Part shown: one piece after another, positions 45,446-57,915 of the stretch
How the letters are laid out: each line of letters begins with the position of its first letter
Numbering within the stretch: the stretch's first letter is position 1
Assembly (NCBI GenBank): GCA_022605955.1
Contig: JAKCOZ010000011.1
Location: 9,429,990-9,493,989, forward strand
Length of the DNA: 64,000 bases
Reading direction: 5' to 3'
From: Rallus limicola
Taxonomy: Eukaryota > Chordata > Aves > Gruiformes > Rallidae
Translations under genes and position numbers: made by a program
The notes under the pieces: generated by a model
Database searches by the model: none
What the model was told of the DNA's origin: nothing
The model's input: only the letters and a program-made list of their open reading frames with translations

Positions 45446-48400
45446 GTGTAGGGGGTGTGTGTGTGTGTGTTAGATAGCATCCATTTGCACTATGACAGAA
45501 AACTGGTTTTTGACAATACTCTACATCTTGCTCCAAATTAAAAAATACAGGAATGAATACATCTCTACATGCCAGGACCTCTTAGGACTTCAAGTTAATA
45601 CTACTGTGCCCCAAAGGTCTCTTCAGGCTTGAGTTATTCCATTAGCCTGTAGTCAAGCTGTTTTAGAAACTCCTAAAGCACAATTCTTCTCCCTCTATCA
45701 AATACCAGAATCTTCTTTTTCTGTATCAGTAGCATTGTGTTCCAGTCATGAGAGCAGTTTTCTCAAGTCAGTGGCAAGGAAACTTTTATTGATCAACCTG
45801 TCCTTCCCCAAATAAGAACATAAACCCAAACCTCAGCCTTTTCCTTGTCACATCAGTATATGAAAAGTTGAAACAACGGGAATCACTAAGCACAGATCAG
45901 AACTTAGGGCCAATAAATAAACCATAAGGGAATCTAACAAAGCATGAAAAATCTCTGTTCATTGAGGGTAAGGAAATACATCAGTGTTCTACAAATTAAT
46001 TAAATATGCGTGATACCAGCCGATGAAACACATTTGTCAGCTGAGGTACAAAAAACACAAGGGTGTTCAACAAATGCTTCACACACACACAAAATCATAT
46101 TCTCTGGTACTCTTGAACTGTTTAGTATTCTGTTGGTATATAAAGCGGATTGTTATGCAGCAATTGCTAAGTTTAAATGCCTTGGATACCAAACATATAT
46201 AATTAATTTGTTCCCTATATTCAAAAAAGAAATTTTCCATGAAAATTGTTAGATCACTAATGTTGATTTGTGACAAACCTCGGTACAGCTGCTGTGTTCC
46301 AGAGGACGGGGCAAAATTTGTCGTGATAGTTCTGAAAAAGATAAGTGGACTGTGCAGTGAAAAGTCAAAGCTGCCTAACAGGTCAGTGGGACACATACAG
46401 AAAAGCTCTCTGATATGGGATTTATTTCATATAGGCCTAAAACACAAACACATTATTCTTGTAACTAGCATCATATAATACAAGCTTGTGGGTTTTTTCC
46501 AAAGAAAAATGGATTTTTTTTTCAATATTTTTATTAGAATTTACTTGTTAAAGACAGGTATCTCTATAAGGCATGAACTTAGTTTGAACTAAAATTCAGT
46601 TTGAACTGAAAGTTCTATTTTCACATACCATGATAGTGATGCAGAAGATCCCAAATAAAAGAAAACATTAAATGGTTATGAACAGTTTTGAAAAATGCTA
46701 ATAAATAAGATGTAATTGGCCAGCAGAAAACCTTTTTATTTAATTGCACTTTGTCCTAAATTCTCTTCAATGTCTCTATCATTTTCCCAATAGGAAGGAA
46801 GAAGTTGTCCTTGTCAGAGGTGATGAGAACTTTTTGTCCTTTTGTCGTGTTGAGGACTTGTATGGCTTTCAGCCATACATAAACTAAGCCAAGTTTACTG
46901 TCCTTAGGAGGCTGGAAAAGCAGTATCTGTAGTTACGGTTTTCCTCCAAAAACCTCCTGGCTTGAAGCACATTAATAGGAATTACACATATTTTATGTTC
47001 CCAGGTAACCATACCACTCCTTTGACCATTCTCTACCTAATCCTAGGTGAGGGTAATGTTCCACTAGAGTCCAGCTGCTATTGTCCACACAGTGACTTTT
47101 GTAAACCAGCAGCTGACAGGAAAACTGCATACTTTTGGGATTTTTAAAGAAGCCAGCAAAGGTTTTCAAGAATGCTAACAATGCCTGTAGCATTAATCTG
47201 CCATATGACATGAAGAAAGTTGTGAATCCAAAGCACTTCACAGGTAATGTTCTGCAAAAGGATCTGGGATCTGAGTAGTGTGACAAGAAAACAGAGAAAT
47301 TGTGAAATGTGCTAGATGTGTCCAGTGGAAGTCTGTGTTGCAGCATTAAAGTCCAAAGAAATGCAGCAGAACACCATTCTTCTCACTGGGACATAGATAC
47401 AGCAGTCCAGTGAGCTTCCAGGCAAAGGGAGAAATATTAGAAGAAAAAAGGCTTATAAAAAGTAAGAGTTTCTGTTAGAAACATAATGCTGATTGCTCCC
47501 CTAAACACTCATGAAAGTTGCAATTGAGGGACCACACATAGTTCAGACCAAGACAGTAAATTCCCTATTCTTCATCCAAAAAGTGAAACCCAGCTAGTCC
47601 TACACCAGCGACTTGCTGTATAAGCAGCTAACCATTTGTTTCCTGATGCATTTTTATATTCTGAGATGAAACAAACCTCCTGACTGGCACGCTTCACTGT
47701 ATGTTGGTATTTACATGGCCAGAATGCAATCCCTGAAAAATCCAAAGCCAACATGGTTGTCTATTGTCTATTCAACTGTCAAGGAGCAACAGGATGACTA
47801 GAAGCAATCTGCATTATTTATTAGAGAGACTATACAATTAAGGCAAACCATTTTTCTTTTCAGAGAGGAAATATATGTTAATTCATGCACATTGGAAGTC
47901 TTACATTTTGCAAGTATCTGTAGGTAAAGGTGAATAATGTGCCTTCTCCTATCTACATATTTCTTACAGATTAGATTTGCCAAGCAATACAGGTCTTTCT
48001 ACCTTTTTTCTCCAGTAAGCAATTAGCAAATAAGTTTATGTTTGCCTTGAAGTAATCAATGTTCAGAAGACTGCCAAGATGGCTCTTTAATAGGCAGCTG
48101 GTTGGCTGTAGGTCTTTTGAATGGACTGTGCTCACTGAAAGATGACCAACTAACTTTATTATTCTTGCTAATTGAGTTGCTGCTTGCCTGCAAGTGCATT
48201 TCAGGTGGTAAAACTGGTTATTTCATTTAGCAAACAGGAAATGAATATAAATTAACTGAGAAAGCATCATCTTTCATACACTGGCACCAGAAACCCAACT
48301 GCAATAAAATATATATTGGAAGTAGTTTTTCAGTACTTAGGAAAATAAATTTTCTATACTTGCAAATAGTAGTCTACTTCAGTACTTTAAGCCTTTTAAT

Positions 48401-51082
48401 AATACATACCTATTTAATGAAAATATTATACTGCTTATTAGCTAATCTAATATTTTGGATTAAAAATAAGAAAGTGATTGAAAATATATTCCCCTAATAC
48501 TAATTTAAGTTTTAGTATTCAATTTCTTTCTCTGCATTTATTCTTAATAAATTTTAAAGTTATGTTATTGATATTAAATGTACAAAGGAATAGGATTCCA
48601 AAGTCACAGTTGTGAATATGTCTGCTGGAAATATCTGTGCTGTCACCCAAAAAGCAAAGAGCAATAAAATACTGTGAATTATACCATCAGTCACTACTAA
48701 GAAGTGCATCTCAAACATCAGAGATTGTCAAATTGAGAAAATGTTGATTGTCGTAGGATTTTTAAAGAAATCACCAAAAGATACAGAACAGAAAACTGAT
48801 TGAGGGAAAGCAGCATCTGTTCATTAAAAGCTTATATATGAAAAAAGCAGGTAGCATCTTGTAATTTAAATTGCTATTTTTCTGTGTGGGTGTTTTTTGT
48901 TTTTCTTAGTGCTAAGTAGTTTCAATAGTCATAATAATTTCCATTTGATAAAGCCTTAAAAAGTTCTCAGTGATAGTGAAATCTCATTGGCTGACAATAT
49001 CATTTCTAAATATGTTGCTTCATTTATTCATCAAAGCAGTAGATAAAAGCAGATACGTGACTGGAGAGCACAGTCTCCCAACACCACCATCACAAACACA
49101 TAACACCAAATCACTGGCATGCCCTGAAAAAAAAGCACAAGCATTACTTGACCTGAATAAAACAAATAACTTCTTAAAAATTCTGCCTTCCACCATCCTT
49201 CCTCCATTGACTAAAAGAATTTTCAGGTTGTCTTGTACATATACAGAAGGGGCCAGCTAAAAGGATTTTCACCTTAATTTCTGACAGGTTTCAGAACAAA
49301 AATGATTAACAGGCTTGATCTGCAGAACAGATGCTCAGAGCCATTACAGTGCAGCATACTAAGTGACACATGAAAACTGCTTTCATGAGAGATAATACAA
49401 TAATACCACATTCCTGTATGGTGTTTTTCATCTGAGCAGCTTGCTTTCTTTTGCAAAGCAGGTTTCTGCCTTGATGCAAGCAGAACTGCTCTGTGGAATA
49501 TCCCTGTCACTCTACCACACACACCTAAAGTTGCATCTCTTAGAAACCATTGCTTCAGGAGATGCTTTTTTCTTCAGGTTTCCAATTCTGAACCTACACA
49601 GAATGCAGATAAACTGATACCTGAAAGTCAGTGGACTCTCCAGATTTTGTATGGACACCTACACATTATGATAGAGAAAGAGGGGAATTTCCTGAGCTAC
49701 AGATCCAACTTCATTTCAGTCACTGAGTCAAAGCTATACCACTTAACAAATGAAGAGAGGCCATAAACTGATTTCTGAAGATTAAACCCAAAGTTTATCA
49801 TCATTATGGTTTTCCATGAATCTTCTTATTTCTCTTTTATTTTCAAACATCTAATTTTTTTAAAATTAACATTTTAAGGTTCAAATTGTTTCAAATTCTC
49901 TTAATTTGGTTTAGACCTTTGGTTCTTTGCAGATAATTTGGCACATCCCTGAATTACTGGTACATTGGACTCACTATTGCTCATATGCACTAATCAAAGT
50001 GACTGTGAATGTACTAATTAATAATTTCACATCCTATCTGACAGAGATTGTCTACCCTAACATCAGTCATAGATTTTATGTATTTCAAGAAATTTGCTTC
50101 TAGAAAATATAATCTCAGGATAGGTATAAAATGATGGACAAAAAAAGAACATGTTTCTTTAACTGTCAGTATAAGTTAAGTGATGAAGGAATTTCTTTCC
50201 TCCAAAAGATGTACTGTTGGGCTTACTAAGTACCATCTTCCACTGTTCTTTTAGCAAAGTGATTGAAAAAAAGTAGCTGCAAGAAAACTTTAAGCTGTGT
50301 ATTTGTCTTCTGTGTGACAGGATAAAAAATGGAATGCTTTAGGTTTTCTTTCTTTTACTTTTTTTTAAAAATTCAAATAAATTGAGCTATGAAACTTCAG
50401 AAACATCAATCTTTAGAAAAAACCCAAATTTACCATAGTCAGAATATTTTTACATTTATACTTGAGGTCTTCCATTTTTCATTTTCTCATGAGTGTGATG
50501 CAATGAATAACCTTCAGCCTTCATCCAACACCTATCTTCTTCCATTCTTTTCCCCTTTTTCTTATATCTATATAGCTAAAATTCTACAGAGTAAATATTT
50601 CAGAAGAGGAAAGTTGCATCATTTTATATTTCTGCTGACTATTTTGTAACTTTTCTGATGTTGAAGACATTTTTAAAATCTACATGACTGATCAAGAGAA
50701 AAGAACTGGGGCATGAAAGTGATAACCAATATTAAAACACATAACTTCATAATAAAAATCTCAGCTAGAGACTAAATAATGTTAACAAATTAATTAAAAA
50801 CTAAATCTTTAGTGAAAAATAGAACAGTGATAGCATTATTTTCCTATTAAAATAATTTGAATAGTGAGTTGTTGTTTTTTTGGATACAAAATGTTAGGAC
50901 AAGTTATTTTTTACAAAATGGTTAAAATCTTTATCCCAGCACAATTCTCATCTAAATTTAGATATTGGTGAATAAATTACTAAAGATATGCAAAATTTAA
51001 AATGAGTAGCCCAGTTGTTACCATGTTAGCATCCTTTCTCCCAATAGAACAGAAGGGATCTTTCTTCAAAGACTGGGATTGA
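45446..51082. other. Unassigned AT-rich non-coding sequence
   Basis: A (GT)n tract lies at about 45458-45472 and a short (CA)n at 46081-46091. No exon, RNA gene or repeat family is recognised otherwise. AT content is particularly high at 48200-48600 and 50650-51000. Confidence 0.45.
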
Positions 51083-51412
51083 ATCCACCCTCAGCAAGTT
51101 TTGGGATGATACTAAACTGAATGGTGCAGTTGATTCATTTAAGGGAAGGAAGGTCATCCAGAGCTACCTTGATGGGGTTGTAGCATATGCTGATGTGAAC
51201 TTCATGAAATTCCATAATGCCAAGAATAAGGTCCTGCACCCAGTAACAACTGAAAACATCAGTGTGGTATCAACATTATTCCCATCCTAAATCCAAAACT
51301 TAGCACTAGACCAGCTACTAGAAAGAAAACACTATCCCAGCACAGGGATGAACACCTGCAGAAAAGGACTTAGGGATACTGGTGGATGAAAAATTCAATG
51401 AGTCTGGGTTCT
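51083..51412 (+). mobile_element. CR1 LINE fragment, RT C-terminal part, first half
   Basis: ATCCACCCTCAGCAAGTTTT, GGGATGATACTAAACTGAAT, GTCATCCAGAGC, AAGAATAAGGTCCTGCACCC and, after the LTR chip, GCAGAAAAGGACTTAGGGAT and GGTGGATGAAAAATT follow the CR1 ORF2 region after the RT active site (FADDTKL-type through KVLH to LGxLVDEK). The 5' end is truncated. The copy breaks off in the VDEKLNM region, and the piece at 52489 restarts at the same place. Confidence 0.85.
51260..51353 (-). mobile_element. LTR chip embedded in the CR1
   Basis: GTGTGGTATCAACATTATTC, then CTAAATCCAAAAC and GACCAGCTACTAGAAAGAAA, matches base by base the U3 end of the LTR at 13990-14090 (AATATTATTCTAATTTTAAG, GTCCAAAACAC, GACTGGCTACTAGAAAGAAA). 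Only about 90 bp of LTR are present. CR1 sequence flanks both sides, with perhaps 50-60 bp of CR1 missing. Confidence 0.8.
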
Positions 51413-52488
51413 TAAACAGTAGCCATACTGTATACCAGGTGTTGTTCCATGTGTATACCAATATGAATTCCCATCTATAACCTTTCATGTCCATTTTTAG
51501 ATATCTAACATTCCTATATGCTTCTAACAGGTACTAGGAAACCAATAAAAGGCTGAAATTTCATTATAAAGCCAGTATCTGTGACCCTGTGAGGAATTAG
51601 TTTTTGGAGACTTTCCTACAGCAGAGCTGGAAATTGATGTTCAGCTTCCAGTATTTGACTTTAAATTATCCTTCTTTTTAAAAAAAAAGTATTTCCAGCA
51701 CTTGATAATTCCACCTGACAACGTGCATAAATACAGTATGGTTTAGGCTCAGTAAGATTCAGGGACAGATTAATGAGAGAGTACCATAGCACAGTTTCTC
51801 ATTCACTTACAGTAAATCGCAGATCACAACTACTGTACATTTTGTATATGAAGCACTTGAATTTCCTTCTCTATTTCCAGTCTTAAATATCTCTGCCTCG
51901 CCCTCAGTTGCTGAGGGGAGGTGCTCTGGAGCTGACCCAGCTTACAGCAGAATGGCAGATATGGGTACACAAGGGGTTTTCTTGAGGCTGGGAAATGCTG
52001 GGGGAGAGGAAAGACCCACCAGGAGCCAGAAGTTCTCCTTGGAGATGCCTGGGTGTTGCCAGAGCTATGGTGGCCACCCCCACACTTACGCAATGCAGCC
52101 CAGAGAGTGCTGCAACCGCAGTGGGTAAATAGGGCATAGTGTATCATTAGGTGGGGTGTGAGGCATCAGGCAGCACATAGTATGGCAGTAGGCATGGGAC
52201 GGTGCTCAGGGAGGGCACTTCATTGAAGGAGAGTAATTCCATTGTCCAAGTGGACATTTGAAGCACATATAAACCAGCACGTGACCATCTGCACAGGTCA
52301 AGGGCACCCACCCCATGGGACTCTTGAGGTAGAATGGAGGGCCCTTTTCTGATGGCAAATTCTGCTATTTCAGCTGGGGGGTCTGCACCATTTATGCTGG
52401 TGGTGAATAATGACTCCACCTAGACATAGCTTCTGAAGCAAGAGACTGCAGTACAGACCTCAGGCTGCAGAAAGTGCCCAGACCTCAG
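51413..52488. other. About 1.08 kb of unassigned sequence splitting a CR1
   Basis: The two CR1 pieces on either side both carry the CR1 VDEK(L/F)N segment (GGTGGATGAAAAATTCAATG at 51392 and GGTTGATGAAAAGCTTAACA at 52495). An insertion would then be flanked by a duplicated target. The inserted part at 51880-52480 is clearly more GC-rich than the region. Its minus-strand frames (51830-52147 and 52147-52419) show no domain I recognise. The family is unknown. Confidence 0.5.
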
Positions 52489-53155
52489 AGCTATTGGTTG
52501 ATGAAAAGCTTAACATGATGTGTCAATATGTGCTTGTAGCCCAAAAAGGCAAGTGTATCCTGGGCTGCATCAAAAGACGCGTGACCAGCAGGTTGAGGGA
52601 GATGATTCACTCTGCTCTTGTGAGATTCCTCCTGGAGTACTGCATCCTATTCTGGAGTCCCCAGTATAAGACAGACAGGGGTCTGTTGGAGTAATTGCAG
52701 AGGTGGGGTATGAAGATGATCAGACAGCCGGACCACCTCTGCTATGGAGACAGGCTGGTAGAGTTGGGCTTCTTCAGTATGTAGAAGAAAAGGCTCTGTG
52801 GAGACCTTACAGCAACCAGTACCTGGTGGGGAACGAAGGCATACAAGAAAGCTAGAGAGGGACTGATACAATGGCAAGTAATGACAAGGGATAATGGTTT
52901 TAACCTGAAGGAGGGTAGATTTAGATACATACAAGGAATAAATTCTTCAATCTGAGGGTGGCAAGACACTGACTGAAGCAGGTTTCCCAGAGAAGCTGTG
53001 GCTGCCCCTAGATCCCTGGCAAGGTTGAAGGCCAGGTTGGATGGGGCTTTGGGCAACCTGGTCTAGTGGAGATGTCCCTGCCCATGTCAGTGCAGGGATG
53101 GTCTTTAGAGGGTTTCCATCCAAGCCACTCTATGATTCTATGATTGTATGATTCC
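52489..53155 (+). mobile_element. CR1 LINE, RT C-terminus to 3' tail
   Basis: The reading VDEKLNM is followed by GCIKRRV, SALVRFLLEYCILFWSPQYK and later words of the CR1 C-terminus. The nucleotide sequence then gives TTTAACCTGAAGGAGGGTAG and AGGTTGAAGGCCAGGTTGGA. It ends in the CR1 signature CTATGATTCTATGATTGTAT near 53155. Stops and frameshifts make it a pseudogene. It supplies the 3' half of the copy at 51083. Confidence 0.92.
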
Positions 53156-53635
53156 TTGTCGTTCACCTGTACTCTAAAGTCATCTTGTAGAAGTTAGATT
53201 TGTAGCAGCAAGCAGTGGCCTTTGTTGTTAAGGACTATTAAAAATAGGCCAAGTGAGAAAATTCTTCTACTCTGAAAGCATAGCTATTGTAAATATTTGT
53301 AAGATGCATGGTAATGAGTGAAAATGCAGTAAAGACATGCCCTAAGCCACGTGTCAAGTTTATCAAGGCCTGACAGGATTTTTTAAAAAGGAAAAAATAG
53401 TTATGAAACTGTGCTTTTTAATCATATCTGCTTGATAAGAAAAGCTGTTGGGGAAAAAAATGAGGAGGGTTGAAAATGAATGTTGGTGGCTACCTCCAAA
53501 TAGAAATGGTGTAGTTGAATTAAAAAATAATCGTAACATTTAAAATTACTATATTTAACTCCAAAAGGCAACTAAGTTTGTAATTTAGCAGGTATAGTCC
53601 ACAGTATCCCAGGACAATAAGAAGAAATTAAAAGT
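53156..53635. other. Unassigned AT-rich sequence
   Basis: Nothing is recognised between the CR1 tail and the LTR fragment. Confidence 0.5.
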
Positions 53636-53765
53636 TTTGGTTTAGCCTCAGTCAGCCTCTAAGTCCCACATGTCTGCATCTTGACTCATCCACCCCTTTG
53701 GTGAAATGAAGAGAATAAGAAGAAAAAGGTAAAACTCACGGGTTGGGATAAGGGCAGTTTACATT
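53636..53765 (-). mobile_element. Avian ERV LTR end fragment
   Basis: The plus strand TTGGTTTAGCCTCAGTCAGC, then GAAAAAGGTAAAACTCACGG and GTTGGGATAAGGGCAGTTTA, matches the right-hand (U5) end of the LTR at 9566-9710, which has AAAAAGGTAAAACTCATGGG and TTGGGTTAAGGATAATTTAC. The rest of the LTR is absent. Confidence 0.8.
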
Positions 53766-54354
53766 GTTTATATGATTTTTGCGAGCACAATGTTAGCAAA
53801 ATTTTGTTACTAAGTGAAGAGTTAAATTTACAATAAACAGGGATTTCAAAAGCCAATTAAATTTTTAATAAATGCTCTACTCCATTGCAGCAAGGTTGTT
53901 TCATTATGTACTTTGGAAAATGTCTAGCTGTTCTATTACCCTTTTACACTTTCAAGTTTGAAAGTATTGGCCCAAGGATGTAGCCTGAGCTTTCCAGTAG
54001 AGAAATTGTCCCTTATTCACAGGCCCAGTTACTTAATATCACATATAAGCACATTTTAATAGGTGTCTGAATTTATGGGAAGTGCTTATCCAGAAGCTAC
54101 GGAAGGCACTATTGATCTTCCTCCCATTTGCTGTTAAAAACACAGTTTGTTTGAACTCTTGCAGTCTTTCTGTTCTATAATTTTTTTTGTTTCATTTTGT
54201 TTTTAATTGTCTTAATATTTTTTAGCATACCTTTGTTCTACCCATGCAGCCTGATGGGTCTCCCCAATTAAATTGTGGGTTTTTTTCCCGCTTATACAAA
54301 CCAGTCTATTTATCTTGGCAGAATAAAACATTTTTTCTATTTTTAAATTTATTT

Positions 54355-54480
54355 TACTATAAATGTATATATCTATATATATACGTAGACATGTATAGCA
54401 TATGTATGCAATGCATATACATACACATACAGATAGTATATATACTCAGAGAACTATAACCTACTTACATATAATATACA
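54355..54480. repeat. TATA/ATAC-rich low-complexity tract
   Basis: Alternating TAT, ATA and ACAT units are mixed with G-poor sequence over about 125 bp. Confidence 0.8.
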
Positions 54481-57400
54481 TGTACATAACAGCAAGACTA
54501 TTCCAAGCATGTGCATGTATGTATTTCTTTTCATATGTAAAAGAAAAAGCAGTCACAAGAGTAAGTAATCTTCCCTGTTATGTTTAAACTTTTATTCTTT
54601 GATAGTTATGTGGTGTTGCTATCTGAGTGTCTGAAAAAAAACAAAGGTTAAAATGTTTTTAAAAGGTCTGTGTTTCCATTTTAGAAATGGAAAACCTGGG
54701 GCTTCCTGTAGAGAGGTACTTAGGTGCTTGCAGAATGCACACAATGGTCTTCTCCATCAATTCCCAGTGGGGTCTTATTCTGGCAAGGAAGATTTCTAAG
54801 GTTGCTTAAGGTTAGCTGAAGATGGCTTATCTGGAAGCCATTTTCAGTGGAAAATGAGACACCTCAATCTGTTCAGTGACACCTTCTAGGAAAACACAGC
54901 AATGAAGATTGCCTGCAGGTCTCATTCTTATCAGATTGTGGGATGAACTTGACTGCACATGCACAGGCCTAAATTAACCTGAAGTAAGCAGCTTGGTGAA
55001 GAAAACTGCTAAATAGCTTACTTGCTGTGTACATATTTGGAGACATAAATATCCTTTATCCTAATGTGAACAGTCTATGCATCCCTTCTGATTTCATGTT
55101 TCCTCTGTTGTTACCGGAGGGAAAGGTGAGAGGGTGGAAATCTCTCACAGTAGCAGCAGTCCTTGCTTTTATTGAATCTTTTCTTCATCTCCAGAAACAT
55201 AAAATGAAAATAGTCTTGCAGGCCAAAAACTTCTTCCAACTTTCCTTCATGATCCCTATTACCTTCCCCTCATTGGCTCCACAATGTGACAATGTGCAGC
55301 TAAAGAGATCCAGCATCTTCATAGAAGATATCACAGACTGGAAAGTAGTCAGGAATTGCTCTGGATGGACTAGAAGTAAAAACGGATGTTTGGAAGGAGG
55401 CAGCAATGGTTTGAATGTACAAAAAGTGTGTAGTGAGATCTCTGTTTCCCAGGGAAATAATGGAAGCAAATGCTGTATAGGAGGAAACACTGGCTGAAAG
55501 GAAGGTGATAAAAGAGTTCTTGCACCCCTAAAAGCTTCACTCATGTCTTCCTTGTCTCTTACCTCTCTCAGGACTTTATCCTAAGCTGCTACCTCCACTG
55601 TATCCCCTCTGAAATACTGCCGACACCTAGACAAACCAATTGCTGCCTTGAATCTTTTCTAAATCTCCATCCAACCCATTGTTCTGGAGAGGCCTTTGGA
55701 GACCTGGCAGGATGCTTAAGAACATTTGGAGTAGAATTAAACTCTTATCTTTAAATAACCGAAACAGTCTTTATGTACCTGAGAAAGAAGTCAACAATAT
55801 GTGGCTCTCTGGCTGAAGGAAAGCAGAAGCAGCACAACGGGGATTTTTCCCATTGTTGGCCATGAATTGCAGTTTCAGAAAGGTTAGTGGCACAGGACAG
55901 TGTTGGATAATATTAGAATTTATCTGAAATAGAATCACAAGCATACAAACATTTTTTAAAACACATAGATGTTTCTGACACTTCCAGTATCACCTGTCTG
56001 TCCAGTTTGACAGAAATCTCTATGCCAGTTTAGTTCTGGTCTATCTATCTATTCCTCCAATCTCACATAGGTCAGATGGCTGTGCTCTGTGGTCTGCTGT
56101 ATCAAAAAACATGATAAACCTAAATTCATAGTATTTTTTATCTTTCATCTGAATCTCAGACTCCTAAATAAACCTAGGAGAGAAGCACCATTGCCCTAGT
56201 TTTTTCTGCAGTCAATGGACAGGGACAGTGACGTCTGGGTGGTGATACAGAATATCTGCGTCCTGAGTCATTTAAACGGGGTCCATCCTGACTTGACTAT
56301 TACTACATTAAATCTATAAGAGCAATGCAAATTTCCATGTACTTAAGGAGAAAGAAGTCTAAATTGTAAGTCAGTGCCTGAGGCTCCTAATCACTTCTTG
56401 TGACTTCATGCCTTCCTCCAAAACTCTAACTCACACACAGGCACTTTTTTCTTTTAATTTTATGAGAAATGAGGGTTGAAGTGCCATTTTAAGGAAGATT
56501 ATCAATGTTAGTATTTTGGCTGTAATTGCACAAATCTACAAATTCTCTTGCGTATTTTAAAATAATTACCAAAGGTAGGACCTGGGGATTTGTACAGCTC
56601 AGCAAGCAGTAGTGGATTCACTTTTAATGTCTCTTGTGACTTTATGTCGTTAAAAACATATTCCAGATGTTTTTATTAATGATTCCAGTCTCGGAACATT
56701 TCAAATAAGTGTAGAATAATAAAGTGGTTTATATGAAATATTCTGTGACCTACTTTCTCAGTCCTCTCTGACTATGAGCTGATGGTGTTAGGAAATGGAA
56801 AAATAACATAAAAGACACAGTGATTTAGATTACCCAACTAAAGAAAGTTAAATATTGTTCCTTTCTTTGTGGCAGAAAGGAGAACACATATTGTGTTTGG
56901 AATAGTGTAGGAACATTTGTCAGTCTGTGGTAGGGTGAGTTGAACTTGAGGAGTGTTGCTTTCACAGCTGGTTCGTTGAACAGTACTCATGGCATGTACA
57001 AACTGTTCTCAGAGAGGTGCTATACCCCAGTGTCTTGAGAACTGTAATTCAGTTTATGCCACTTTTATGCTTGTCTGTGACACTGTTCTTCTGTATCTTC
57101 AAGGTGAGTCACCATGTGAAAAATCCATAAAGGCCAGTATTTTTTTAGATTATCAAGATCTTCCTTGCTTCCTCAGATATTCAGCATAAATAATTTTATA
57201 ATTTACATTTTACATATAGAAAGATGTGTATATGCAGAAAATATTTATGAAATAACAATAGTAAATATTAATAAAAGTATAAAATGGTTAAAGAAAGAAT
57301 TTCCTGTAAGAGCAACTACTCAACTAGAATAAAAAGTGACAAAATTGTCTCAAAAATCAATGGCACTGCACCACAGAATGTAATCAATTTACAGTAACAC

Positions 57401-57533
57401 TGCAAGAGTAAAAATATTTATTTGAACTTAGATTGGTTATCTTATAGTAAAATATTAACAAGAGTGATCAGTATGTGAAAGGAGCTAAAATATCAGTCCA
57501 GTATTTCTTTCACTGGCACTTCTCATTGAAGAC

Positions 57534-57557
57534 ATATATATATATATATATATATAT
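57534..57557. repeat. (AT)12 microsatellite
   Basis: Twelve perfect AT units are read directly. Confidence 0.95.
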
Positions 57558-57797
57558 GTATAAGTACATGTGTATATTTGCTTTTTAGACCTCCAGCTGC
57601 TCAAAATATCTCATTCATCTTCAGTATTTGAGTGGTTCAATTTGTTTTGGATGAGTTTTGGTTTGAGCCCATGAAAGAAGGGCCATAATGGTGAAGCAGA
57701 AGTTGTCAGGTAGCAGTACCATGCTCTCAAGTCTAGTAACCTTATATTTCTATATAGCATGGTTTCTGCTTTTGTAATGTGAACCAAAAGATCTTTG

Positions 57798-57915
57798 AGG
57801 AACTTCTGGAATTGGCTGTACTGGACATAGAGGAACCTTCTAGCAGTTCCTCTCAGAAGCCACCACTGTAGTCTTCCCAGCTATCTACAAGTTGCTACAC
57901 AAAGCCAATGCAAAA
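57798..57915 (-). mobile_element. Avian ERV LTR U3-end fragment
   Basis: GGAATTGGCTGTACTGGACA, then AACCTTCTAGCAGTTCCTCT, CAGAAGCCACCACTGTAG and AAGTTGCTACACAAAGCCAA is the outer U3 segment, in reverse, of the LTR family also seen at 45120. The two share the words CTGTGAGAAG and GAGCCAATGCCAGC in complement. It is about 118 bp long and truncated inwards. Confidence 0.75.

Larger units (their letters stand above)
53766..57797. other. Unassigned sequence with AT-rich simple tracts
   Basis: A TATA/ATAC-rich tract lies at about 54355-54480. The stretch at 55027-55544 has overlapping open frames of 156 (plus) and 119 (minus) codons without recognisable domains. No exon is called. Confidence 0.45.
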
